Of a DNA stretch of 64,000 bases, positions 9,191-18,179 are shown piece after piece. The notes beneath the pieces are model-generated. The model did not search any database. It saw only the letters and a list, made by a program, of their open reading frames with translations, and was not told where the DNA came from. This DNA is from Verrucomicrobiia bacterium (lineage in GTDB: Bacteria; Verrucomicrobiota; Verrucomicrobiia; Palsa-1439), in NCBI GenBank assembly GCA_035577545.1, contig DATLVI010000031.1, forward strand, positions 1 to 64,000, written 5' to 3'. The stretch's first letter is position 1. Each line of letters opens with the position of its first letter. The position numbers and the translations under genes were made by a program.

Positions 9191-10696
9191 CTAGTACTTC
9201 TCATCGAGCACGATGCTGTTCTTCTCAAGGATCGTGCCTTCCGCCAGATCCAATGCGACAATCGATTCGTTGTAATCAGCCTCTGTCCGGATTTCACCGG
9301 AGCGTGCAGTAGCCAGCTGTGATTGCGCCTGCAAGACCAGAAAAGTTGTCGAGGTGCCCGCTAGTAGTTTCTTCTTTTCAGCGTCAAGCGACTCCTGCGC
9401 CAGCCGTGTCGCAGCGCGCGCGGCTTCGACGCTTTTCAAGTTCGTTTGCACGTGCCCGACCGCGTTGTCTACCCCCACGACGATGTCCTGTTCAAGCGAC
9501 TTGAGGCTAAGCAATGCCTGGTCCGCATCCAGGCGCGCGATATGATAATTGGCGCGTGCCTGCCGATTCCCCAGGGGCACCGTGAGCAGGACGCCGATGG
9601 CCCAGGTTGGCGTGTTGCCGCCAGCCGTTCTCTCGGCAAATGTCTCAAAGCTACCACCACGCCCGTTGGCCGCATAACTACCCTGCAGGTCGATCTCCGG
9701 CCAGAGCTGGTTGCGGTTGAATTGCACGGAGATGTTTTGTTTTTCCAGGGCATGTTTCAGGCCAAGGTAGTCGGCCCGTTTCTCCAGCGCCGTCACCAGG
9801 CTGAGATCCACGTCCATCGCGACCATTTGCACCAACGGATAATCCACCGGCACCAATGAGACTCCCCGTAATTCCGTGACCCGCTGACAAATCAGGCGCT
9901 TCAGCGTGTTCTCGTTGTCCTTGATTGCACGCGCCGTAGTGATGACACTCTGTTCACTGTTGGCGACGCCGGATTCGGCCTGGATCACATCCAGCGGCGA
10001 CATCGTCCCGACCTGCTCCCGCTTGCGGTTCTCGTCGAGCAATTGCTGGGCGAGCGCGCGGGATTCGAGGGCGGACTTGTGGTTCTCGATGGCAAAGATC
10101 AACTCATAGTACGCGGTACTCACTTCGTTGATCTTGTTCATCACCAACTGGACAAAAGTTTGGAGGGCAATCGACTGGCTTTCGCGCGCGATGCGGATGG
10201 TCGCTGCATTGATCCCCAGGCCGAAGTTTTTCAAGATCGGTTGCGTCAAGCTGACTCCCGCCGAGCCGGTGTACACGAAGTTGCTGGTCAAATCACCAGA
10301 GGTGCGCGTGCTGTTCCCGGACAGATCATAAGTCGCTCCTGTGGGCAGTTTCCCCGCGAGGCCGACGCTGGAATTTAATTGCTGCTGCTTGAGCGAGGAA
10401 AGCCCGAGCGACTTTGTCTGGTTGGGATCCAGTGGCGTGTTGGCGTCCTGGTAATTGATTCCGCCGGAGAGCGCCGGATCGTACACGCCCTGGGCATTGA
10501 TCACACCCCAAGAGCTAATACTGGGATTAATGCGCTCGGACTTGATTTCGAGATTATTCTCCAACGCGCGTTCGATGCACTCGCGCAATGTCAGCGATTT
10601 GGTCTGGTTGGTAACATCGCTACCGGCGCGGGCAGCAGTCGCCGCAGTCAATAGAGCCAACGGTGCAACAAACAGAAAACGGATGGATTTATTCAT
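9191..10696 (-). CDS. TolC-family outer-membrane efflux protein
   Basis: Outer-membrane channel of a tripartite exporter. From the chosen ATG (10696) it starts MNKSIRFLFVAPLALLTAATAARAG, a clear Sec signal peptide. Two OEP repeats follow, rich in long amphipathic helices (for example VGTMSPLDVIQAESGVANSEQSV and the related GTSTTFLVLQAQSQLATAR), as usual for TolC homologues. It overlaps the end of the MacB permease gene by 8 bp and is transcribed with the ATPase and MacA genes, so it is probably their dedicated channel. Confidence 0.92.
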   Translation of the reverse strand: MNKSIRFLFVAPLALLTAATAARAGSDVTNQTKSLTLRECIERALENNLEIKSERINPSISSWGVINAQGVYDPALSGGINYQDANTPLDPNQTKSLGLSSLKQQQLNSSVGLAGKLPTGATYDLSGNSTRTSGDLTSNFVYTGSAGVSLTQPILKNFGLGINAATIRIARESQSIALQTFVQLVMNKINEVSTAYYELIFAIENHKSALESRALAQQLLDENRKREQVGTMSPLDVIQAESGVANSEQSVITTARAIKDNENTLKRLICQRVTELRGVSLVPVDYPLVQMVAMDVDLSLVTALEKRADYLGLKHALEKQNISVQFNRNQLWPEIDLQGSYAANGRGGSFETFAERTAGGNTPTWAIGVLLTVPLGNRQARANYHIARLDADQALLSLKSLEQDIVVGVDNAVGHVQTNLKSVEAARAATRLAQESLDAEKKKLLAGTSTTFLVLQAQSQLATARSGEIRTEADYNESIVALDLAEGTILEKNSIVLDEKY

Positions 10697-11906
10697 AGCG
10701 TAATGCATCGATCGGATCGAGATTAGAAGCCTTGCGCGCCGGGTAAAAGCCGAAAAACACCCCGACCGCCGCGCTGAACAGGAACGCCACGGTGATCGAG
10801 CTGATCGATATCAGGGTGGGCCACCCAGCCACCGCGGACAAGAGTTTGGCCGCCCCCACGCCCAGCAAAATGCCGATAATACCCCCCAACGAACTGAGCG
10901 TGATGGCTTCAATGAGAAACTGCAGCAGAATATCCCGACCGTGGGCGCCAACCGCCATGCGAATGCCGATCTCGCGTGTGCGCTCGGTGACACTGACCAG
11001 CATGATATTCATGATGCCGATCCCGCCGACGACCAGGGACACGCAGGCGATGCTCGCCAACAACATGGTCATGACTCGGGTGGTGGCAGTCGCGGCGTCA
11101 GCAATCTCCTGCTGGCCGCGTATGGTGAAATCATCATCCCGTCCCGGTCCGAGCCGATGGCGCTGGCGGAGCAGATCGGAAACGCTGCGTTGAAGGCTAT
11201 CGGAGACATCCGGCGAGGCAGCCTGGATCGTTATCATGCTTAGATTGGTGCGCTTGGAAACTCGCTTCATTTCGCTGGTGTAGGGAACGATAACGACATC
11301 GTCCTGGTCGGTATTCATGACCGAAAGTCCCTTGGGGGTCAACACGCCAAGGATCTTGAAGGGAATATTGCGGATGCGCAGGATTTTGCCGACCGGATCC
11401 TCGTTGGGAAAGAGCTGGGTGACAATGGTTTTACCAATGATGCACACCTTGGCCGTGCTGCGCACATCCTGCTCCGTAAACATCGCGCCGTCGTCGAGTG
11501 GCCAGTCACGGATGTCCAAATACTCCGGGCCTTCCCCGAGGATTTGGGTGTTCCAATTCAGCCCATTCGCAAGGACCTGTTGGCGGTCGCGAACCTCGGG
11601 GCTGACGCCGATCACCCCCGGCACCTCGCGGGCAATGGCGTCGGCATCATCGACAGTCATCGTGCCGGCGCCACCCCAACCGCTCCGCGCGCCACTGCTG
11701 GAAAAGTTGCCGGAGAAAACGAGAATGACGTTTTGCCCGAGGCTGGCAATCTGGGCCTCGACCTGCGACTTCGCGCCGGTGCCGATCCCCACCATGGCGA
11801 TGACCGCGCTAACGCCGATGATGATGCCCAGCGCGGTCAGCGTCGAGCGCAGTTTGTTGCGCCGCAAGGCACGCAGCGCCAAACGTAGTGTGGCGGCGAT
11901 TCTCAT
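10689..11906 (-). CDS. MacB-like ABC transporter permease
   Basis: 405-residue membrane protein of the MacB_PCD-FtsX type. An N-terminal transmembrane helix (LTALGIIIGVSAVIAMVGIG) is followed by a large periplasmic domain (about 50-270) and three C-terminal helices starting MLLASIACVSLVVGGIGIMN, with the typical SVTERTREIGIRMAVGA loop. The ATPase is a separate gene, as in Ykn/Mac-type split systems. Its start overlaps the ATPase stop as ATGA. It probably exports a peptide, siderophore or antibiotic from the periplasm with MacA and TolC; the substrate is unknown. Confidence 0.92.
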   Translation of the reverse strand: MRIAATLRLALRALRRNKLRSTLTALGIIIGVSAVIAMVGIGTGAKSQVEAQIASLGQNVILVFSGNFSSSGARSGWGGAGTMTVDDADAIAREVPGVIGVSPEVRDRQQVLANGLNWNTQILGEGPEYLDIRDWPLDDGAMFTEQDVRSTAKVCIIGKTIVTQLFPNEDPVGKILRIRNIPFKILGVLTPKGLSVMNTDQDDVVIVPYTSEMKRVSKRTNLSMITIQAASPDVSDSLQRSVSDLLRQRHRLGPGRDDDFTIRGQQEIADAATATTRVMTMLLASIACVSLVVGGIGIMNIMLVSVTERTREIGIRMAVGAHGRDILLQFLIEAITLSSLGGIIGILLGVGAAKLLSAVAGWPTLISISSITVAFLFSAAVGVFFGFYPARKASNLDPIDALRYE

Positions 11907-12664
11907 GACGAAAGTTTGACGGCCTGATGCGCCTGCTGCAGGTTGCGAAGTTCCGCCTCGGCCAGCAACCGGTTTTTGACCGGCACATCGTTGACCACCA
12001 CGCCGTCGCGCATGATGACATTGCGCTTCGTGTACGAGGCGATGTCCAGTTCGTGCGTGACCATGACGATGGTAATACCTTCGCTGTTGAGTTTCTGGAA
12101 CACGCCCATCACTTCCACGCTGGTGCGGGTATCGAGATTGCCGGTCGGCTCGTCCGCCAGTAGGACCGCGGGATTATTGACGAGCGCGCGGGCAATGGCG
12201 ACCCGTTGCTGTTGGCCACCGGAGAGTTGATTCGGATAATGATCGGCGCGATCCGAAAGACCAACGATTTCCAGTGCATGCAAAGCGAGGTCGCGCTGTT
12301 GAATGGAGGTAATGTGGTCGTGTGTGTAGAGCATCGGCAGTTCGACGTTCTCCAGCGCGGACGTGCGTGACAACAAGTTGAAGCCTTGGAATACAAATCC
12401 GAGTTTCTTGTTACGAATGGCCGCCAGTTCGTCGCGGTCCAGGTGGGAAACATCGACACCGTCGAGAAAATACCGCCCTTTGGTGGGACGGTCGAGACAA
12501 CCAATAACGTTCATCATCGTGGATTTACCCGAGCCGCTGGCGCCCATAATGGCCACAAACTCACCCGGCATGATGTCCAGTGAAACGCCGCTCACCGCAT
12601 GTACGTCCACCTCGCCGGTGTGGTAGACTTTGTGGACTTCTTCGAGCTTGATGACCTCCGTCAC
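11903..12664 (-). CDS. MacB/LolD-type ABC transporter ATPase
   Basis: 253-residue ATPase. Walker [10 protein letters not shown] is near 42-50, Q-loop FVFQGFNLL, signature [15 protein letters not shown], Walker [14 protein letters not shown] and the H-loop VTHE are all present. A C-terminal extension of about 25 residues follows the core. It sits 15 nt after the MacA gene and overlaps the permease gene by 4 nt, giving the order macA, macB-ATPase, macB-permease, tolC. Confidence 0.95.
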   Translation of the reverse strand: MTEVIKLEEVHKVYHTGEVDVHAVSGVSLDIMPGEFVAIMGASGSGKSTMMNVIGCLDRPTKGRYFLDGVDVSHLDRDELAAIRNKKLGFVFQGFNLLSRTSALENVELPMLYTHDHITSIQQRDLALHALEIVGLSDRADHYPNQLSGGQQQRVAIARALVNNPAVLLADEPTGNLDTRTSVEVMGVFQKLNSEGITIVMVTHELDIASYTKRNVIMRDGVVVNDVPVKNRLLAEAELRNLQQAHQAVKLSS

Positions 12665-12679
12665 GTACGCGTCGCCTCC

Positions 12680-13903
12680 TTAAAAACGCCGCATCCCGCC
12701 GAACGGGCTGGCTGCCGGCCCGGGACCACTTCCCTGCTTGTAGATGGCGGCGGTGACAACCTTGTCGTTCTCGCTCAAGCCTTCCGTCACCTCGGTGTAG
12801 ATCCCGTCCGTGATACCCAGCTTGACCTGGGCTGGTTGCAGCTTGTCGTCTTTGAGAACATACACGGTGCGTGTCGGTCGGCGCTCTCCCTTGGGGCGCT
12901 GGGCGGAGGCGCCACCAGGACGCTGACCACCTCCACCTGTTCGTGGTGCCGCATTGGTACTGGGTCCCGACTCCGGGGGATGGAAGCGCAGAGCCGAATT
13001 GGGGACTCGCAAGACGGCGTCGCGCTCGGCGATAATGATTGAGACATTGGCGGTCATGCCCGGCTTGAGTTTCAAATCCGGATTGTTCACCGCGATGACC
13101 GTGTCGTAGGTGACGACATTCTGGACGGTGATCGGCGAGTTGCGCACCTGGACGACTTCGCCATGGAAGGTGCGATTCGGAAACGCGTCAACCGAAAAAT
13201 CCACGTTCTGGTGGTCCTCGACACCACCGACGTCCGCTTCGGCCACGTTGGCGTCGATCTGCATCTTGGTGAGATCGTTGGCGATAACGAAGAGCACGGG
13301 CGCGTTGAAGCTTGCCGCGACTGTCTGCCCCACGTCCACGTTGCGCGAAATGACCATGCCGTCCACGGGAGAATAAATCGTGCAGTACTGCAAATCCACC
13401 CGGGCCTTCTCAAGGGCGGCCTGCTTGATCTGGATGGTCGCCTCGGCCTGATGCAGGTTGGCTATCGCCTGATCGTAGTCGGAATGCGGGATGAGTTTGC
13501 TTTCAAACAATTCCTGTGCGCGCACCGCGTTGACCTTCGTGAGTTCCAGGGCCGCCTGTGAGTTGGCGAGGTCGCCCTCGGCTTGATGCAGGTTGGCCTG
13601 GTACGTCGACGGGTCGATCTGCGCGACCAACTGGCCGTTTGTCACTGGCGAATTCCAATCCGCGTAGAGCTTGGCGATTGTTCCAGAAATCTGGCAGCCG
13701 ACCTGGACATTGGTCACCGGATTGAGCTGGCCCGTCGCGGTGACAAGTTGTGTCAGATCACCGCGTACGACCGGAGTTGTCTGGTACTGCGGTGCGCTGT
13801 CGCGGCGGACTTTCATGTACCAAAGGCCCAGCGCCGCCAACACGATAACGCCTGCAATGAAGACCACCCATTTCCAGGACCGCTTTTTCGTTGTGTTTGC
13901 CAT
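12680..13903 (-). CDS. macA: MacA-like periplasmic adaptor (membrane fusion protein)
   Basis: RND/MFP-type adaptor joining the MacB pump to TolC. One N-terminal membrane anchor (WKWVVFIAGVIVLAALGLWYM) is followed by a lipoyl half (VGCQISGTIAKLY), a helical hairpin rich in LHQAE repeats, the second lipoyl half, and beta-barrel and membrane-proximal domains. The C-terminus is rich in Gly, Pro and Arg (about 305-345). The ATG at 13903 was preferred to the upstream TTG at 13915, since GGAACTGGAG before it serves as ribosome site. First gene of the efflux operon. Confidence 0.92.
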   Translation of the reverse strand: MANTTKKRSWKWVVFIAGVIVLAALGLWYMKVRRDSAPQYQTTPVVRGDLTQLVTATGQLNPVTNVQVGCQISGTIAKLYADWNSPVTNGQLVAQIDPSTYQANLHQAEGDLANSQAALELTKVNAVRAQELFESKLIPHSDYDQAIANLHQAEATIQIKQAALEKARVDLQYCTIYSPVDGMVISRNVDVGQTVAASFNAPVLFVIANDLTKMQIDANVAEADVGGVEDHQNVDFSVDAFPNRTFHGEVVQVRNSPITVQNVVTYDTVIAVNNPDLKLKPGMTANVSIIIAERDAVLRVPNSALRFHPPESGPSTNAAPRTGGGGQRPGGASAQRPKGERRPTRTVYVLKDDKLQPAQVKLGITDGIYTEVTEGLSENDKVVTAAIYKQGSGPGPAASPFGGMRRF

Positions 13904-14017
13904 CTCCAGTTCCAAAATCCGCCGGTTTCCTGCGCATCCCCATTCCCGTGAAAGACGTGAAATGTCGTCGCAAGGTTACAACAATCGTTGCGATATGTCC
14001 CGCAAGGAAATCTTCGT

Positions 14018-14635
14018 TTACCTCGCCGTCGCGCTTCCTTCCGCAGGTGATTCAAACCGCACCGTTTCGGCGCCGGCGGCGCGGAGAACCTCCCAGATGG
14101 TTTTCTGGGCGTTCTGCTGCGCGTTGCTGAGAATGCCCATCTCCAGCGCGGCGGCTTGCACGGCCTCCAGCGCCGCGAGCCGTGCTTTCTGTTCCAGCTC
14201 CGGATTGAACGGCACCCACGGCGTCCACCACGTCTTGGAGCGGTCCCACACACGCGTTTGTTTCTCGTCCACATATACGTGCAGGACTTTCGGCGGAGGA
14301 AGCCTGGCCGTGACCGTGTTGTTCGGGGCGATCTGCACATCGTTCGTATTCAACGCGGCGAGATCGATACCCCCGAGGACGTCGGCCTGCACCATCAATA
14401 GCACCTGCTCGGAACCGAACGGCACCTTTTCCTCTTTCAAGCCAACGACCTTTTGGATGCTGTATTTCACAGTGACCAGTTCGCTTAATCGCTGGATTTC
14501 CCTCACCACCGCGGGTGGGTCAAGGACGCGATGCACAACCGCTTCGCGGCGCCCGAAGTAATACAGATAAACGCACGTCGCGCTGAGCGCGAGAATGATC
14601 GTGCTGACCGTGTAAAATTTGATTTTCTTCCACAT
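14018..14635 (-). CDS. DUF4230 family membrane-anchored protein
   Basis: 205 residues with one N-terminal transmembrane helix (FYTVSTIILALSATCVYLYYF). The domain ELVTVKYSIQKVVGLKEEK then LLMVQADVLGGIDLAALN is characteristic of DUF4230, a family of unknown function in envelope proteins of many bacteria. The C-terminal third is a predicted amphipathic helix rich in Ala, Glu and Gln. It lies next to another single-pass protein of similar design (14656-15171), 20 nt apart, so the two are probably co-expressed. Confidence 0.8.
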   Translation of the reverse strand: MWKKIKFYTVSTIILALSATCVYLYYFGRREAVVHRVLDPPAVVREIQRLSELVTVKYSIQKVVGLKEEKVPFGSEQVLLMVQADVLGGIDLAALNTNDVQIAPNNTVTARLPPPKVLHVYVDEKQTRVWDRSKTWWTPWVPFNPELEQKARLAALEAVQAAALEMGILSNAQQNAQKTIWEVLRAAGAETVRFESPAEGSATAR

Positions 14636-14655
14636 GAGCGTTTAACGCGTGGTGT

Positions 14656-15171
14656 TTACCAACTCCTTCGCCGAAACGACCGGAACTCTCCGTTTCGAAG
14701 GTGCGCTTCGAACGGCCAATCGTTTTTCACCAGGACCATATAGTTCTGGCCCACGAACAGCGCCACCCGGCCCCCAAACGCGTTGTCGGGTACCATGAAG
14801 CTGAGCATCTCCCGGTCTAAGACACCGTTGGCGGGCAATTTGATCAATTCCGTTTGCGTGCCCGTGGTCGACGGCAGGAAATAATCCTTGTCGTGGTCCA
14901 TGAGGATAAACCAGTTGCGGCGAAGTGTCACGTCGTACGTATTCGGGTTTTGCAGCCGCAAGTACACAATCAACACGCAGCTTGTCTCGGTCTTTCCCAC
15001 TGCCACCTCGGTTAGCTGCACCACGTAATTCGTTCCGCCGTATGTCTGGACGATATGCGGTTCACTGAATTCCTTCGCCTCGCGAATCCGCAGCAACGAG
15101 AGCAACCCAAGGCTCACGCCAATGGTCGCCACAGCGATCGCCGCCACCGAGATTTGGACGCGCCGACTCAT
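14656..15171 (-). CDS. Single-pass membrane protein of unknown function
   Basis: 171 residues from the ATG at 15171 (an upstream in-frame ATG at 15195 is possible). One N-terminal helix (VAAIAVATIGVSLGLLSLL) is followed by a beta-rich periplasmic domain. The pattern VVQLTEVAVGKTETSCVLIV followed by LRLQNPNTYDVTLRRNWF resembles DUF4352/LEA-like immunoglobulin folds, but I do not recognise a specific family. It is paired with the DUF4230 gene just downstream. Confidence 0.7.
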   Translation of the reverse strand: MSRRVQISVAAIAVATIGVSLGLLSLLRIREAKEFSEPHIVQTYGGTNYVVQLTEVAVGKTETSCVLIVYLRLQNPNTYDVTLRRNWFILMDHDKDYFLPSTTGTQTELIKLPANGVLDREMLSFMVPDNAFGGRVALFVGQNYMVLVKNDWPFEAHLRNGEFRSFRRRSW

Positions 15172-15267
15172 TGCGCCAACGCCGGTACGACGCACCAGAA
15201 GACAATCATGGTATCCTGCACAAACCTCCTTAACGAACAGCCGCCAACGATGACGGGGCCCGCCGCC

Positions 15268-16104
15268 TTACGGCGCACCCGGGTTCGACTCCGCCCAACG
15301 CGCCTGTAGATCGATTTTCGCCTGGTCCGCGTACGCGCGGGCGTTGTCATCGGTGAACGACGATCGCAAACTGTCCAGCAACCGAATCCGTCGTGGATAG
15401 TCCGGCTTGAAATGCGGCGGTGCTGGCACCGCGGCCACCGGTGCAAAACTCACGGGAAAATTCGCGTTGGCGAGGCCGTCCACCGCGGCGTAGAGGACTC
15501 GCGCATCCACGTTCGGGTCTGCGGCCAATCCGCGCAAGATCTGTTCCGCGTCGGGATTGACCTCCTGCGTGGCGGCGAGATAGCGCGTCGCCTCCACCAA
15601 ATTGGGCAACGTCAGTGCTCCCGAACGCCACACTCGTGTCAGCGTTGCCGCCTGATCCCGGTCGGCCAGCAGCGCCACGGCTTCCAGTGCCCGACGATTA
15701 TTGCGCAACGCCATCTTCTCCAGTTGGGGCAATGCTGTCGCATCGGCGCCGGCCACCATTTGCACGATCCAGTTTTCGGATGCGACCTCCGGAGTGGTGG
15801 GCCCCGCTTCGTTCAACCCGGGCCCGAAAGGAATGCGGCGGCGGGAATCAACCGCGGCCTGGATCTCGAGATTACTACTGAGGGTCGAAGCGGTCTCTTT
15901 CAGGCGCCGGACTTCGGCGTTGAGCCGCGCATTCTCCTGTTGCAACACGCGGATCTGTTCGGATTCCGTGGAGAGATCGGAATTTGTGGTGGGCGAGGCC
16001 CCGCTACGCCCATGCTGCGAACCCTGCACATAAAACAGTCCGATCGCTGCAATGACCGCCGCCCCCGTCCATAATCCAATTGAAAATGCCGCCGCCGGTT
16101 TCAT
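15268..16104 (-). CDS. Membrane-anchored coiled-coil protein of unknown function
   Basis: 278 residues. The N-terminal hydrophobic helix (AAVIAAIGLFYVQG) is followed by a short coiled coil (ESEQIRVLQQENARLNAEV, about 45-80), then an all-helical domain with repeated Ala/Leu-rich helices that looks HEAT-like (LEKMALRNNRRALEAVALLA). The ATG at 16104 was preferred to a GTG at 16131 because the latter has no ribosome site. No family name is recognised. It lies between the GT39-like gene and the small membrane proteins. Confidence 0.65.
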   Translation of the reverse strand: MKPAAAFSIGLWTGAAVIAAIGLFYVQGSQHGRSGASPTTNSDLSTESEQIRVLQQENARLNAEVRRLKETASTLSSNLEIQAAVDSRRRIPFGPGLNEAGPTTPEVASENWIVQMVAGADATALPQLEKMALRNNRRALEAVALLADRDQAATLTRVWRSGALTLPNLVEATRYLAATQEVNPDAEQILRGLAADPNVDARVLYAAVDGLANANFPVSFAPVAAVPAPPHFKPDYPRRIRLLDSLRSSFTDDNARAYADQAKIDLQARWAESNPGAP

Positions 16105-16188
16105 ATTCCGCGCGATCTCCTGCGTGGCCACTATAGCCGCGCCCCACCCGGCGCGGAAGCGAAATTCCGCCGCAAAATGCGGCCGAGT

Positions 16189-18147
16189 TTATTTCGCCGC
16201 TGGCTTGGCGCCAACTGCGGGCGGTGCCGCGAGCTGGTTCGTCGAATCGATGGAAGGAGCGAGTGCGTTGGTGGCTCCGGTTTCCGAGGGTTGGGCAAGT
16301 CCTGCCGGCGCTTCTTCCGCCGGTTTCTTGGCCCAACGGGTGCGGTCGGCAAGGAGAATGTGGTCCACCGTGGGCGCCATGAAGGCCTTGAGTGGGAAAT
16401 CCGCCCGGAGTTGGCCCTGATATATCCCCGCCCAGCCCTTGTACTCGCCTCTTAAAACTTCGCTCTCCCGCTTCGCATCGAGAAAATACGGTGTAAGGAA
16501 CATGAACTGCACGCCTTTCGGCGCAACAAAATCACTGATCTGGTAAAACTCGTCAACAGTCATGGGCAACCACACGGTGCGGCGGTCGCCGTCCCAGGCC
16601 ATGGACCACGGCAGGTCGCTACAACCCAGCTCATTGGGCTCAAAGAGATTTGCGACCGCGCGTGTAACGGGTGGAATGTATGGTGGATACGGGTAAGAAC
16701 CAGCCCGGGGCGGCAGCATCGTGAAGATCATTGGCGAAACATTCAGCGCTGCGAACACGCCAATGGCCATTCCGCGGGTCAACTTGATGCGGAAAGGAAT
16801 GCGATCCAGCAAGAGGTAGAAGAATGCCACCCCGAAGATTGCAATGAGCGGGAGAAGCAAGACGAGCAGATTGCCCCCACCCACCTCCGGTCCGATTCGC
16901 TCGGGTTCGGAGCCGATTAATGCCATACCAAAGATGGCCGCGGCGATTGCCCCCAGCAACACACCGCGCAATCGTGTCGCATCGCGGCGACGGAAGCCGT
17001 ACATCAGGCCAACACCAAAGAAAAGCACCAGAAAGTCGGAGCCGACGACCCGCAGATTGGTGAGCAGAATCGGGCGCGCGTTGCTCAAGAACTTTGAAAT
17101 CATTTGTCGGAGGGAGTAGGCATCCGTGAAATCAGGTTGATAGGAACGCTGCAACGCTTCACCCTGAAGTGTTCCCGAACGCTCGATCAACTCGTATTTG
17201 GCAACGCCCAGCAAGCTGCCAGAAACCCGTTCGTTGCGCACCAGCCACGGGGTGATGACCGCCAGGAACGCCACCACGTACACGCCGGCCCACATCGCGG
17301 CCGCACGGCCACGAAATATGCGTGCGGCATAGATCGCCAGCGGAACAAGAAAAAAACCTGCGAGGTAGCGCGTCAGAAAGCACAACCCCAACAACACTGC
17401 ACTGCCAACGGTCAACGCCACTACCGCGCCCGCCACTCGCGCCGGCTGTGCGTTGGCGCCCTCGCCTTCCGCCGGTTCGGGCGGATTCAGCCGTCCATCG
17501 GCAAGGAACAAACAGTACACCGCCAGTAAAAAAAGCAACATGAGCAGGTTCGTCGGCAATCCCGATATACCGTACGACCACAGCGTATCGGAGAAGAGCA
17601 TCAACCACCCCGCCATGGCGGCGACACGGCTGTCAAAGAGCTGCTTGGCCCAGAGGTACATGATCAATATGCTCGCCAGCAGGCAAAGCTGGTTGAACGG
17701 CAGGATCCCCCACCGTTCGGCCGGAAAGATGTGATCGGCTTCGTTGTACTTGAACACACTCTTGGGCAGGATCTTGAAGACCTGCGCCAGTAGAAATGGA
17801 TAGAGCGGCGGATTGGAGATGTCTGGATGTCGGTTGATCAGCCCATCGCGTGTGTCCTTGTTCTGGATGTCCCAACCATTCTGCTCCAGTTGCCAGAGGC
17901 TCAGGGGACGTATGACGTGCGTCGTAAAACCCTCACCGCGGGCGATGTTGCGCGCCAACTGAGCCATGTCGATCGCTTCGCGTTTCCCGAGGCCGTTGCG
18001 AAACTGGCTGGCGGTGTAGATGGGACTCAAAACCGCCGCCAGCAAGAACAGGGCCGCCCACTGGAGGACCTTCTTGCCACGCCCCATTTCAATTTGAAAA
18101 ACCGCCGACTGAACCGATGATTCCGGTGCCCCTGTTGGTCGCGCCAT
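16189..18147 (-). CDS. GT39/ArnT-like polyprenyl-phosphate-dependent membrane glycosyltransferase
   Basis: 652 residues with about ten hydrophobic segments. An N-terminal first-loop acidic motif (GKREAIDMAQLARNIARGEGF) matches the catalytic Asp/Glu loop of ArnT/PMT-type enzymes, and HPDISNPPLYPFLLA is typical of this superfamily. The C-terminal soluble part ends in a low-complexity tail rich in Ala, Pro and Thr. It probably transfers a sugar from a lipid carrier to lipid, protein or polysaccharide outside the membrane; the acceptor is unknown. A strong AGGAG ribosome site precedes the ATG. Confidence 0.8.
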   Translation of the reverse strand: MARPTGAPESSVQSAVFQIEMGRGKKVLQWAALFLLAAVLSPIYTASQFRNGLGKREAIDMAQLARNIARGEGFTTHVIRPLSLWQLEQNGWDIQNKDTRDGLINRHPDISNPPLYPFLLAQVFKILPKSVFKYNEADHIFPAERWGILPFNQLCLLASILIMYLWAKQLFDSRVAAMAGWLMLFSDTLWSYGISGLPTNLLMLLFLLAVYCLFLADGRLNPPEPAEGEGANAQPARVAGAVVALTVGSAVLLGLCFLTRYLAGFFLVPLAIYAARIFRGRAAAMWAGVYVVAFLAVITPWLVRNERVSGSLLGVAKYELIERSGTLQGEALQRSYQPDFTDAYSLRQMISKFLSNARPILLTNLRVVGSDFLVLFFGVGLMYGFRRRDATRLRGVLLGAIAAAIFGMALIGSEPERIGPEVGGGNLLVLLLPLIAIFGVAFFYLLLDRIPFRIKLTRGMAIGVFAALNVSPMIFTMLPPRAGSYPYPPYIPPVTRAVANLFEPNELGCSDLPWSMAWDGDRRTVWLPMTVDEFYQISDFVAPKGVQFMFLTPYFLDAKRESEVLRGEYKGWAGIYQGQLRADFPLKAFMAPTVDHILLADRTRWAKKPAEEAPAGLAQPSETGATNALAPSIDSTNQLAAPPAVGAKPAAK

Positions 18148-18179
18148 ATGTATGCTCCTGTTGTCTGCTTCGCTCTTCG

